64,000 nt of DNA from Takifugu bimaculatus (lineage: Eukaryota > Chordata > Actinopteri > Tetraodontiformes > Tetraodontidae): assembly GCA_004026145.2 (NCBI GenBank), contig CP034975.1, positions 27,400,013 through 27,464,012 on the forward strand, in the 5' to 3' direction. The notes under the pieces were generated by a model. That model did not search any database, was not told where the DNA came from, and saw nothing but the letters and a program-made list of their open reading frames with translations. The stretch's first letter is position 1; the number at the start of each line of letters is the position of its first letter. Position numbers and translations under genes: made by a program. Below, in pieces: positions 14,016-25,200 of the stretch.

Positions 14016-16816
14016 TTTGTAGACTGCCATTTCTTTGATTCATATCAAAACGAAGCAGAAATTGGTATCGCAGATTAGGAGGTTAGGACAACTGCGAAAG
14101 GAGTCATGTTGCGTTGCTGTCAGGCGCGTAGATAAACAGCAGGTAGATTAGTCAGGGACTAAAATGATTCCCTGCTTGCATTTTGATTCAACCACAAATG
14201 TGGTTGGACATCAAGTGCACGGTGAGTGCACATCTGCATCCGAGCAGAAACGATGCACCAGATTACAGCTCACAGGATCGTCTTTTATTTACCGTCATCT
14301 CAATTTATTCTATTCTGATCTGTTCAGTCAGAAAGCTGCCAGATTACGTAATCCTTTCAAAGATGTAAATTCTGAAGGAGTGTTTGTAGATCGGATGCAC
14401 CAGAGTATAAATAGACCAAGAAAAGACAGTGTTTGAAATGTGTACATGCAATTTGAGTCAATCTGCACGTGTGATGACGCTCCCTCTTCAAATATTCCGA
14501 GTTAAGTCATCACAAAGGACCACCATGGTCTTCTTACAAAACACACACGGGCTAAAGTAAACTAAACCATATCTGCGTTTCCTGTAAGATGTTTTTGCTC
14601 GTCGCTGCCATGTTATCTGCGCTGATGCACCTGTCAAAGACGGTTCTTAAAACCCGAGATTGACTTTGCAACCCAACTTTCATCTTAACTGACAGATGAC
14701 AAACCGGCATGAACACAGAGTGGAAGTGTCAGTCTCATCAATCAGACAGAGCGGTGCCGATGTCCACTTGACATCCTGAAATGGCCCCCACCCACAAATG
14801 CACCAAAAAATGTAAGCTAACGTCGGCAGTCCCAACAGCCCTGCAGATGTAAACTGTGGGCCTAATGACCTTTTAAATGCTGCTTGCTTACAAAACATAT
14901 GGCAGATAGGCCCGCTGAGCCTCCACATGAGGCACCTCCGCAGACGTCGATGGTGAATAAGTAGGTTTACGGACTAGAAAATCCAGGGATTAGACATCAC
15001 AAGGTTCACTGAGTTAACAGAATCTGTGCACAGTCGGTCCATTTATTTCATTTGAGAGGTAACAATGATCCTAACAGTGGCACCACTTGCCACAGGAAAC
15101 CATGCGTTCTCCCTATGTGGGGTTTTAAAATGTTAAAAATGCACATTTTTATTTAAAAAGAAACACATATTTTCTTTTTTGGCCAGATCAATGTGAATCA
15201 TGGCACATATTTGCCATTTGGATTTATACTGAAATATTTTCACACCAATATTCGATATGTAACGTGAGATGCATCTTGTTTATGTTTGATTGTGCATTTA
15301 AATCTGTGTTAATTGTTGTAAGTTAGGTCAAGAAACAGCCCTGTCAGGTGGTGCGCCTAAACTCAGAGTCAACAACTTGCACAGATAAAAAGTTTGAAGC
15401 AATTTAACTGGAGGACATTCCGCTTGCTCTAATGCAGCAACAAAGGCATTTACAGAAAATGTTTCATTATCCTTTCCCAGCACCCTGAAAGCCTCATGTC
15501 CATGAAAAGAAGAAAACCTCAAACCAGCTGTGATTTGTTTTAATGTGGCATCTAATTCAGCCATTAAAAGGCACAGCAAGGGGTCCCCCTTCAGCCGGTC
15601 CCCTGCCCCCGCGTCGGCCTGCTCCCCTCAAGGCAAAGCCACGCTGGGTGCATGTCAAAGATCACATGACAATAGATTCCTGACCCAGCCAGGGACTGGG
15701 ACTGAATCAGACCTAATTCAAGCATGTCGCAGGCAGCCAAAGCCACCGTCTTTGAGCCTTGAGAGGCTCGCCTTTCTACACCTGGGAGCACACGCGCGCA
15801 CATGCACACAGATGAGGTGGGGAAAGTCCTAAACTCTTAAGATACACAGTGTTGCCATTGGTGACTACGATCAATCAAATATTAATTCCCCGTCATCTCA
15901 GTTTCCCTGTTGCTGGCAGGGAGCTGTGCGCCTGAGCGTTCAATAAACGATAAGAACATTAGAGGAGCCCTGAGATGAATTATTCAGGGAAGGAGAGCGC
16001 GTGAGACTCTTGAAACATCACTGCCTGCTTGTGTGCGTCTTTGCTGCGCTAAGAAAACTTCTGGAATCTTCAGAGTCCTGCTGTGCGCAAAAGCATCTTT
16101 CGGCATTTACAGACGCAGCCAACACAAACAACAGAGTACTCAGACATAGAAGGCACAACTGAAGTGGGCAGTGTTGCGTACACTCTGGACTTTGGACTTA
16201 AGAAAGCCAGTAAACAGTCTCCGAGCTGCCCCGACCTTGTCACAGTAAACAAACTGCAGTTGGAACCATGTGTCATCACAGTTTACACTCACACAGAGTT
16301 TATGAATAGATAAATATCATCCCAGTCCGACATCCCAAAAACACATCCACGTGTTTATTTGAAATGTTATGTAACGGTAGCAAGAGAACAGTGGAGTTAA
16401 CACTGTTAAAAGTTAAATGTTGCCTCTGGTGCTGACTGAGCTGTGGCCGTGCACCTTAAGTATGCGAATTAGAGATGATCTACTGACTGTTTAAAGGAGT
16501 GACAAGTGGGCAAAGAAAATATAGCGAGGAGACACAAGACAGAAGCAGCTCAGCATCTTAACTTAAACTTCGAGTTCAAGTTAAGTTTGACTTTGTTTTG
16601 TGTATCAGGCCTCACAAAGCCGCAGCTATCTGAATGCTAAACTGGAGATCCAGCAGCTTCCCATTAAGGTACATGTAGACACATTTCCTCTCTCACTGTA
16701 TGACTTTGGTGTATCACTGTGCACAAAGCACTGAAAACACCGGACATGTTGTAAAAGCTCAGCAAAAGCTGCAATTGTCCGCGGTTTTTGTTTTGTTTTT
16801 TTTTTTTGCTTCTTAC

Positions 16817-16913
16817 CTGGCCACTGGGAGGCAGCGAGACCTATCACCACTAGGACGCAGCACAGGAGCCGCTGCAGCCGTGCACACCTGCAGGAGCAGC
16901 AAGCAAAGTACAC
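16817..16913 (-). other. Candidate first coding exon with signal-peptide-like sequence
   Basis: On the minus strand an ATG at 16,913 opens 32 codons reading MYFACCSCRCARLQRLLCCV..., then a hydrophobic LVVIGLAAS core and QWPG. It ends at a consensus donor CCAG|GTAAGA (exon end 16,817). A basic patch before a hydrophobic core fits a secretory signal peptide. The upstream sequence (16,900-17,170 and 17,300) is rich in CpG, as expected of a promoter. I cannot find the next exon and do not recognise the gene, so this may be chance. Confidence 0.25.
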
Positions 16914-17168
16914 TCACCACTGCGTCGCTTTATGCGATAGAAAGTTGCGAGACACAACGAGCACACGGGGAAAGTACCTCATCTTCATCTCTTCTTCCCC
17001 TGACCGTGAGTGGAGAGTCTACATGGACCGCTGGGAAGCAGCGCGAAGTGAAATAGGCTTTCCTGGCTCCGGCGTGATCAGAGCAGGCGGCCAACAGCTG
17101 ATGGAGACGCAGCGCAGCGCTGCAAACGCCAGAAATGTGGGGAGCGAGCTGCGACCTGCAGGAGCGCT

Positions 17169-17236
17169 CTCTCCCTCTCCCTCTCCCTCTCCCTCTCCCT
17201 CTCCCTCTCCCTCTCCCTCTCTCTCTCACACACACA

Positions 17237-17279
<43 letters not shown>

Positions 17280-17298
17280 GAGAGAGAGAGAGAGAGAG
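17169..17298. repeat. Composite microsatellite (CCCTCT)n-(CA)n-(GA)n
   Basis: About nine CCCTCT units (17,169-17,227) run into about 25 CA units with one TA interruption (17,227-17,276), then about ten GA units (17,279-17,298). The block is embedded in CpG-rich sequence. It generates long meaningless open frames on both strands. Confidence 0.95.
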
Positions 17299-17749
17299 GG
17301 CGGCGCGCCCGCCAGGTCCTACAGGAACACCCACAAGTTGTCTGGGGTCATTTGTAATAAATAAATAAATAATCACAAAGATGCGTGTGTGTGTGTGTGT
17401 GTGTGTGTTTCCTGCAAATGTGAGAAAGCTGACAGGGGATGGAGTGGATGTGAATGGTTTGAAAAACTCCAGGAGAGCTGTGCAAACTAAAGTCTTCTAC
17501 CGGGAAATCCTCATTCACTTGCTGGTTGTCCTCGACGCACAGTTGACACAGCCAGCGAGGCTCTTGAGCCGCAGAGCTTTTCACAAGAAGGGACTTGACC
17601 CGATGATGTTTGCCTTCTTGGTTGGAGGGGTGAGACATGTGCCAGAAGATCAGACTTCTCGCTCAGGAAATAAGAATCATTCAGTTTTTAATGCAGTGAC
17701 ATTAAATAGTCCAAAGGATAATTTTAACTACAGACCTTTCCTTATGTAA

Positions 17750-20700
17750 CTTTAAAAACTGGAGGAAAAGACAATTTAATCACACTCATGTCTCAGCCAC
17801 TGGTCCTGATTGAAGTGATCTCTCACCGAAGTGATCTCTAATTTGGATAAAAACTGTTAATCCACATTGCACTTACGGATGATAACCACTAGAGGGAAAT
17901 ATTAAGTTTCCGTCTAAGTATTAAAACAGAAACGTCTGATCCGATCTATTCATCTTTACACTCTTTACAGCGTTGTCGATTCTTTGCAGTTTATTTTATG
18001 TTAAACCTGTAATTTGACACCTATTTCTTAGTAAATTGGCTCCTCTGGTGATTTTTTTTGCTAAAATGTTGAACCAAAAAAGAAATTCCCAATCCTCTGT
18101 ATTCTCATCCACTCTTTTTGACATTTTTATGACTTCCCTGTCTTACTACTACGCCTTTCTTTATGGTCGCCTGCGAGGATGAGGACAGAGCTCTCTTTCG
18201 GTGCACATATATTCACTGGCCTCTAGGCTACTGTCTGAACACGTCCAGGCCTCTGTGGACGTCTGCTTTTGCCAGCATTCCAATGTCAGGGTAAAGAAAG
18301 GTAAAACTGACTGTTAAATGACTGAGGTGTGGACACTGAGTAATATATCGTGTTTGCAACAGCATAGTATTGAAAGCTTAAGATAAATTACATTCTGACA
18401 AAATGCAGACATTTTTTTTGAGTGAGACATTTCTGTTGCCGTTGTTAATGGCAACTAAAATAAAACAAAAAAGGTGTTTAGTAATTGAATCAGACATCTC
18501 TGCTGAAATCTCATAAGAGCATCATAAAGGCAACTTTGGTTTCAATTCTTTCACAACACAATGTTTATTTTCCTGCCTACAACTTGTCAAGATTTGCTTC
18601 ATTACATCTCAACCTTCCTGACGTCAGACCCACAAACAAAAGACCAGAACAGCATTCTGTTGTTCTTTCATTGTTCTGTGTGGTGGTGTAAAGGGGTCCA
18701 ACTTGTTCTACCTCTGTAATAGTAATTATCTGCCTAATGCAATGGAATTTTAACTTTTTGGATCAATGGGACAGGTTTTTACTAATATGTGACATTTATC
18801 TAGGGAATTTAAAGTGGCCAGTTGCAATTAGCTAACTCATGCCTTGGGCTCCGAGCTGGTCTTCAAATAAAAACTGCTCTTTATGGCCTATAATGAGAAT
18901 ATAGATGTTTAAATTTAGAAGAAAAAAAGTGAGATTTCATATATTTTGTTGTCTGTTCAGGACACGTGTGTTCTGACAAAATAACAACTCTTTGAGTTGT
19001 TACTCAGTTGTTCAGGCACAAAGCATTTTATAACCAGCTCCAGAGCTCCGGGTTATATCAGATTACTTCCAACAGCTGAAATCTTGGGAGGAGAGAGGGG
19101 GCGTTGGGATGTGGAGCCACCAAACAGCTGAAGGGACTCTGCAGCCCATGCCGAGATCAGGTCTCATAATCACACAACAGCCTCACACATTGAAAAATCC
19201 AGGCCCACGTGCTGTCCAGTCACTGTATTACTGCGAAAAGACGGCTCGCTGGCTCCTATAAAACACGGAGTGTTCTACAAATAAACTTCAAAAATAAATC
19301 ACCTGTGGTTTGGATGTGATTGGGCACATAATCAGCCATCCCATTATAATACAACATATTTGAGTATTTACAATAATTATGATGCCTATTTGCACAGCAG
19401 CTACAAGACACATCAAAGTGTTGTTACATCTTCTATCAGGATCATTAGGAAGCTACTGTACCGCACATCGCTCTAGTCATTTAACCAAAACTGTAAAATG
19501 GAAGTTAAAATGCCATTCTTATTTTCTCAGAACTTCTTGTCTTCTAATGCAGAGCTTCAAGTAAGCAGCTCAGCAGTGCCCACTGGCCACCTGAACTATC
19601 TTTAGTCTTTGCTGGCAAGTGAATGGAAGTGCCCGACTTATCTTCACTGCTGTCATCAAGGCAGCTAGTATTTTTAGGGGACAGCAGCAGCTGCAAAAGC
19701 ATTTAACGGTATTCACCGAACAATGACAGTTGGGGTGTCCGTGTCCTGAACGACACAGAGATTGGGGGGACCTCTCTCCCTAGTTCTGTTCTGCCTCATA
19801 TCCCGCCGCCCTGACGAATGACTGCAAAGACGCACCGGAGCGTCGCTCGGGACGCCTAAGGAGGCCATATGTTCCACACTAAAGCCGCCCTGTGACGACG
19901 CTCAGCTTTCTCGAGAGGAGCGGAACGCGTTTTTACTTCGAAAGAAAGACTACAAGTGCGGAATGTATGTTGACGGTCATTCTCCGCGACTGAAGCGAGG
20001 TAGGTCATGTGAGGGGGGTACGTAGCACAACTTGACAAGGGGCAGAGGTCATTCCAATTAAATGAGACAAGTAAACACAGGGGTTAATCTCCTCTCTTTA
20101 AACCTCCATTGGGAATAGCCAAGACAATTTCCACGCTGCATTTGAATATATTAGACAGAAATATATTCAAATGCAGAGTGAATATATATTAGACAGATAT
20201 TAGGAGTTATGTCAATTCTATTTTGCAGCAGCTTTTTAAGAAGCATTTAAAAATTAAATTCAAATTCAGTTATTTTAACAACAGGCTGCAAGACAAAAGA
20301 ACCAAAAATTAAACTAAAACTGAAATTGAATGTGCCATGCAGTATTATGGCAAATATTATCAGTCCTTTTTCTTTTAATGGATTTCCATTTGCACCAATT
20401 TTTTGACATGAAATATATGGCTCTTCTCTGAATAATAATTTTGGAACGAGGCCTCAGAGCAAGTTCCCATGGGGGATATCTGGCATTATCCTTTTTCATA
20501 CAAACCATTCGGCAAATGTTAACCTGTGTTCACCAGTAGGTGGCTAAACATTTATTCTGTGACATTTAAAGAAAGAAATCCCCGAAGGAATCTGCCAATG
20601 AAGGGTATGACAGACGCTTGGCATATTTTGACCACAAGGTCTCTAGGGTGAACAGACTGCGACCAACCTGTGTTTGTGTGAACACGTAGGTTTCAGAGCC

Positions 20701-21100
20701 TTCTTTGTGATACCTGACACAAGCCCCCCCTCCCATGCCTTTATTTAGGATGTGCTATATTAAGCACTTTCCCATTGAAATACAGCACCAGCTGAACTGG
20801 CTATGTGTTGTGGCTGCTGTTGCAATAAGTCCGGGACGCGTCCCCTCACGCTGCCTGTGTTTTTCCCTCACACAGACAGATTTAATTCAATTAGCTCTAA
20901 CCATCTTGTGGTGACACACGTGCACTAGAGGGGTCAGAGGCTGAGTATTTAAATGCCAACGCTGTTAATTGTGAAAGCAAAATTTACAGTCCTTTCCCAT
21001 ATTTTATATTTATGTTATAATATCTAAATTGACTGAACGTGTTTATATATCTAAGCGCAACATCCAACAATAAATGAATCTCTCTTTCTTTCTTCTTCAG
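17750..21100. other. Non-coding stretch upstream of obsl1
   Basis: No supported coding sequence. It holds a perfect 16-bp inverted repeat (20,137-20,175). The 3' end is a pyrimidine-rich tract ending ttcttcttcag at 21,100, which looks like the acceptor of the first coding exon of obsl1. An upstream non-coding obsl1 exon is therefore expected somewhere in this stretch or further left, but I cannot place it. Confidence 0.5.
20137..20175. repeat. Perfect 16-bp inverted repeat (hairpin)
   Basis: The arm TGCATTTGAATATATT (20,137-20,152) is exactly complementary to 20,160-20,175, around a 7-base loop. A partial copy (gaatatatattagacaga) follows at about 20,180. The stem is short for a pre-miRNA, and a relic of a small palindromic element is equally possible. 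Confidence 0.8.
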
Positions 21101-22207
21101 AGATCTGCAGTGCACAACTTGGACCGTCTTTCCACGGTGAATTAAACCCACTTATTAGTTTCCTGGACTGCTGAAGGTGCCAATAACGAGAAATGGATGT
21201 ATTTGGTGGTGCACCGCGTTTCTTGGCCTATCCGAGACCTGTGGTGGTGCAAAGCGGAGCTGATGCAGTCCTGAAGTGTCAAATCGGCGGTGACCCAAGG
21301 CCCGCTGTTATCTGGGAGCGCAACAATGAAAAGATTGATCTGCAAGGACGATACAGGGTTTTCGAAGATGGAAACGTTTACAACCTCATCATTACTGTGG
21401 TGACCATAGAGGACAGTGGTCAATACATATGCAAAGCAAAGAACAGTATTGGGGAGACGTATGCGGCGGCCACATTGAAGGTGGAAGGTGAGGCACAGGA
21501 GATGGAGTTGCGAGAGGAAAACAAGCCGAGGTTCCTCATCAAGCCGCTGTCTACTCGAGTCGGTCGCGGGGATGATGCCGTCTTCTCTTGTAAACTCTGG
21601 GGAAACCCACGCCCTGATGTTGTCTGGGAAAAGGATGGGAAAAAACTCAATGAAATATTTGAAAGCACACATTTCAGTGTGGGCTTTCAAGATGGCGGAT
21701 GGTTCCAGCTCAAGATTTTTAAGACTCGCGCACCTGACGGAGGCGTCTACACCTGCAAAGCTCGGAATGACTTTGGGGAAGCACTGGCAGGAGCTGTGTT
21801 GCTTGTTGATGCAGGTCCGGGACACGAGGAGGAAGGAAATCGAAATGGCTACACTAATTGCCACTGGAAGTCCCACCAGGGAAAACCGAGGGGTGGAAGA
21901 CAAATGCCAAATCGGCTCAAAGAGGACACTCTGACCAAGTCCACTAAAGTAAAAATGTTTGCCGTGACAGAGGGTAAACATGCCAAATTCCGCTGCTTTG
22001 TGACTGGAAAACCCAAACCAGAAATAATTTGGAGGAAAGATGGGAAGCTAATACTGTCTGGAAGACGTTACTTGTTATACGAGGACAGAGAAGGATACTT
22101 CACACTTAAGGTTTTGTACTGTAAACAGAAAGACAATGGGGTTTATGTCTGTGCTGCATCCAACACAGCTGGACAAACCCTCAGTGCCGTCCACCTCTCC
22201 GTAAAGG
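21101..22207 (+). CDS. obsl1: obsl1 exon 1 of coding set: 5'UTR end, Ig1-Ig2-Ig3
   Basis: Acceptor at 21,100, 92 bases of 5'UTR, coding from 21,193, donor G|GTAAGT after 22,207. It encodes 338 residues plus one base. Ig1 has Cys29-Trp41-Cys80, Ig2 Cys133-Trp145-Cys188 and Ig3 Cys268-Trp280-Cys320. A charged linker of about 45 residues separates Ig2 from Ig3. Ig1 is the family's titin-binding module and Ig3 the myomesin-binding one (family knowledge). Carrying three Ig domains in one exon sets this exon apart from the rest of the gene. Confidence 0.92.
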
Positions 22208-25200
22208 GTAAGTCCTTTTCAGGTTGAGGACTCTAGTCCCTCTTGTCGACACTAAAGGGAAAGCAAGAGGGTGTGGTGTTTTCTTAGATTAGATTTCTAT
22301 CTATTTGATGCCAGGATGATGTCATTGCAAAGAGGTACTCTGAGATAATTTATTGGGGAAAGTCCAGACAAGTAAAGTAAGTAAAAACAGAATATTGCAC
22401 CGTTATTGCACCCTCTACTTCAGTGTATGATTTTAAGTTGATTTCTCTGGTGAGGTAAGGGCAAGAGTCTGGGATCAGGGAGAATAAAAGAGATCCAGTT
22501 ACCTTTAGCACCAAAGAGTGCCATTACCTACACGACGGAGAATCTACAGCGTCATTCAGTTGACTTTATTAATAATTATGGGTGTGACTTACACACACAT
22601 TCATCTGAATTATTTTGAGTTTTAAACAGGTAGAATCTAAATCGATGCACATTTCAGCAGTGTGACGTACTAAGAATCACTTTATTTGTGAAATCTCTTT
22701 GGAATTGTGGGGCTCTGCGCCCTGCAAACGTTTCCAAATCACATTTTGCATGTTTAGGACAGAAAACAAGCTGCACCAAATTGCACTGAATTTAAAAAAA
22801 AGAAAAGAAAAAGCTTGTGAACATCAGTAATGTTCAAAAGGAATGAAATACTTTAAATTCAGACCACATCCTGTAGACCACAATCTCCAGTTTACAACTG
22901 CTCGGTGCTGTCTAATGGTGTCAGTTACAAAACAGTTTATTTTCTATCTAGCACCACGATGCGTTAATGGCTGTTCCATTCCCCAACTGAAAGAGCCACT
23001 TGACTCATGATTTTTGATGATCTTGTTTGCTTTACCTGGAATGTGCCGCTAAATACATTTCATTTTAGCAAGTCTGCTATAAAAACTCCCAATGTGCTGC
23101 AGCAATGTGTTGCCTGTCAGTGAGTTTATATATTTTTTTATAAAAGATAATTTTGAAATTTAAAACTTTTTAATGTCAGTTTCTGAGTGCCGAATGTTTG
23201 TCCTACTCCCCAGAACCACCTGTGCGGTTCAAGCAGCCTCTCATTGATCTTGAGGTATGGGAACGGGATTTGGCCGTTCTCGAGTGCGAAGTTCCAGAAG
23301 ACTCTGTTCCCATCACATGGTATTTGGAAGACCGGCGGCTGCAGCCAGGAGCCAAATATGGAATGGAGGAGTGGGGGACAAAACGGCGACTGACTATCCG
23401 TGACATCGGCGTTGATGACGATGGAATTTACCTCTGCGAGATGCCTGATGGTGGCAGAAGCATCGCAGAGGTAGCTGTGAAAGGTAACAAGAAGGACCAT
23501 GAACAAAAAAAGACATGTCCTCAAACAATTGCTATGCTTTGTTGTTTCAAATGATTAGCCCGCTGAGAAGAGAATATTTGGGAATAAGTTAAACTGCAAA
23601 GTTTCAAAGTCATCCACAATTTTTCCTTGCAGGGACAATTTTGCGGAAACTCCCAAGAAAAGTGGATGTTCTAGAGGGTGAAAATGCTGCCTACTGTGTT
23701 GAAGTAGAAAAAGAAGAAATGGACATCCATTGGTACAAAGATGGCGTAGAGCTGCGTGAAACACATCAGACCATAATTAAGTCCTTCGGTCGCACTCACA
23801 TCCTGGTTTTTGTCAATACGATGCCTCAAGACTCTGGCCTTGTGACTTTCCTTGTTGGGAGATCTAAAACGTCTTCTCAGCTACGAGTGAAAGGTAAGGG
23901 CCACTGCAAAACAATCTAGCATATTAAAGGTAGTTTTTGCATTTTATACTTGAATAGCTGTTTTAGGAATTGTTAAATTTAACTTAATGGGACTCTAAAG
24001 TTTGATTGCTTCCTCTTATTGCAGCTGCCAGACATTGTCCTCCAAGTTGTCCAGTGGGCGTGCAGATCAACACAGAGCGAGCTAATGCAGCTCTCCTCTC
24101 ATGGGTTCCTGCTCAGGACTCGCGAAGGAATCCGCCAGCTGGATATGTACTTGAACGGCAAGAAGTGGGCACCGGCTCACAGGAATGGCTGCAGTGCCTG
24201 ACTACCGACTCTGCGACCTCCGTGGAGATCCTCGGTGACAGCGTTCCCTGCGAAGCTGACTATCGCTTTCGCATTTGCAGTGTAAACAAATATGGAAAGA
24301 GCAATAATGTTGAGTTCCCCAGGGGAGTTCACTTGGGTAAGTTTAGAAAAGGCTATGGTAACTGGAGTAAATAAGTGATATCATTGCAGATATTGCTCAG
24401 TAAATTATGTATGTCATTGTTTTCAGTTCCAGTTGCAAGAATACAAGCTCCCTTACAGGATGCCTTGGTACCAGAGGGACAGGACGCCCACTTCTCTATT
24501 GAACTCTCCGCTTCGGTTATTGGCACGTGGTTCTTGAATGGCACTCAGCTACAAGAGGATGAACGTTATTCCATGCGCCGCACACGAACGCATCAGTCTC
24601 TTCGCATCCGTGGGGTCCGTGATACAGACAATGGAGCCGAGATCACATTTATTGCCTATGGCATACGGGATTCTGCAGCCATGTACATCCAAGGTACATA
24701 TAGATCGATGTCTTTATTTTACAATGTGAACATTTTTATGTGTTTTCTTGAAAAATCACCCAGATCTCATACCAATTCCCCTCAGACATCATCCTAAATG
24801 ACAATATAAAACCCAAAAATGTTCTCTGTCTAAAATTTCAGCTCCTCTTGTCAAGTTTTCACCACTGTCAGAAATGGACCGAAATAAATTTGTAGAAATC
24901 GGAAACCCCATCGTGCTCTACTGTGAGCTGTCAGATCCCGCCGCTCCGGTTCACTGGTACAAGAATGGTGTGGAATTACAAACGATGGAGGGTCTTCACA
25001 TCCAATCTGAAGGCACCATGCGACGAATTGTCATCCAGTCTGCAGAATTTTCCCATTCAGGGGTATACTGCTGTGATGCCATCGATGATGTCATCAGATT
25101 CAACGTGGAAGTAGAGGGTGAGTGAAACAAGTGTGTTAACATCTTGGTGTTTGTTACAGCTAACCATCTTTACCTGCACTTCTTTCTTTTTCAAATGCAA

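Larger units (their letters stand above)
1..16800. other. Non-coding stretch, no identifiable gene
   Basis: I see no supported gene here on either strand. Open frames are short, start at random Met codons and lack recognisable domains or consistent flanking splice sites. Contents I can name are (TG)n microsatellites near 1,593 and 5,293, poly-T/poly-A runs (128-148, 5,546-5,568, 10,810-10,840), one exon-like segment at 3,578-3,722 and a possible tRNA-derived SINE head near 13,950. It may be intergenic or a long intron of a gene outside the window. Confidence 0.6.

Noticed and set aside
16930..17376. Open frames of up to 148 codons on both strands around 17.2 kb
   Set aside because: They are products of the (CCCTCT)n, (CA)n and (GA)n microsatellite, with poly-(RE), (VC), (TH) and (SP) content only.
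21142..21981. 279-codon minus-strand open frame opposite the first obsl1 exon
   Set aside because: It is the antisense of Ig1-Ig2 coding sequence, which is strongly supported by family motifs and splice sites.
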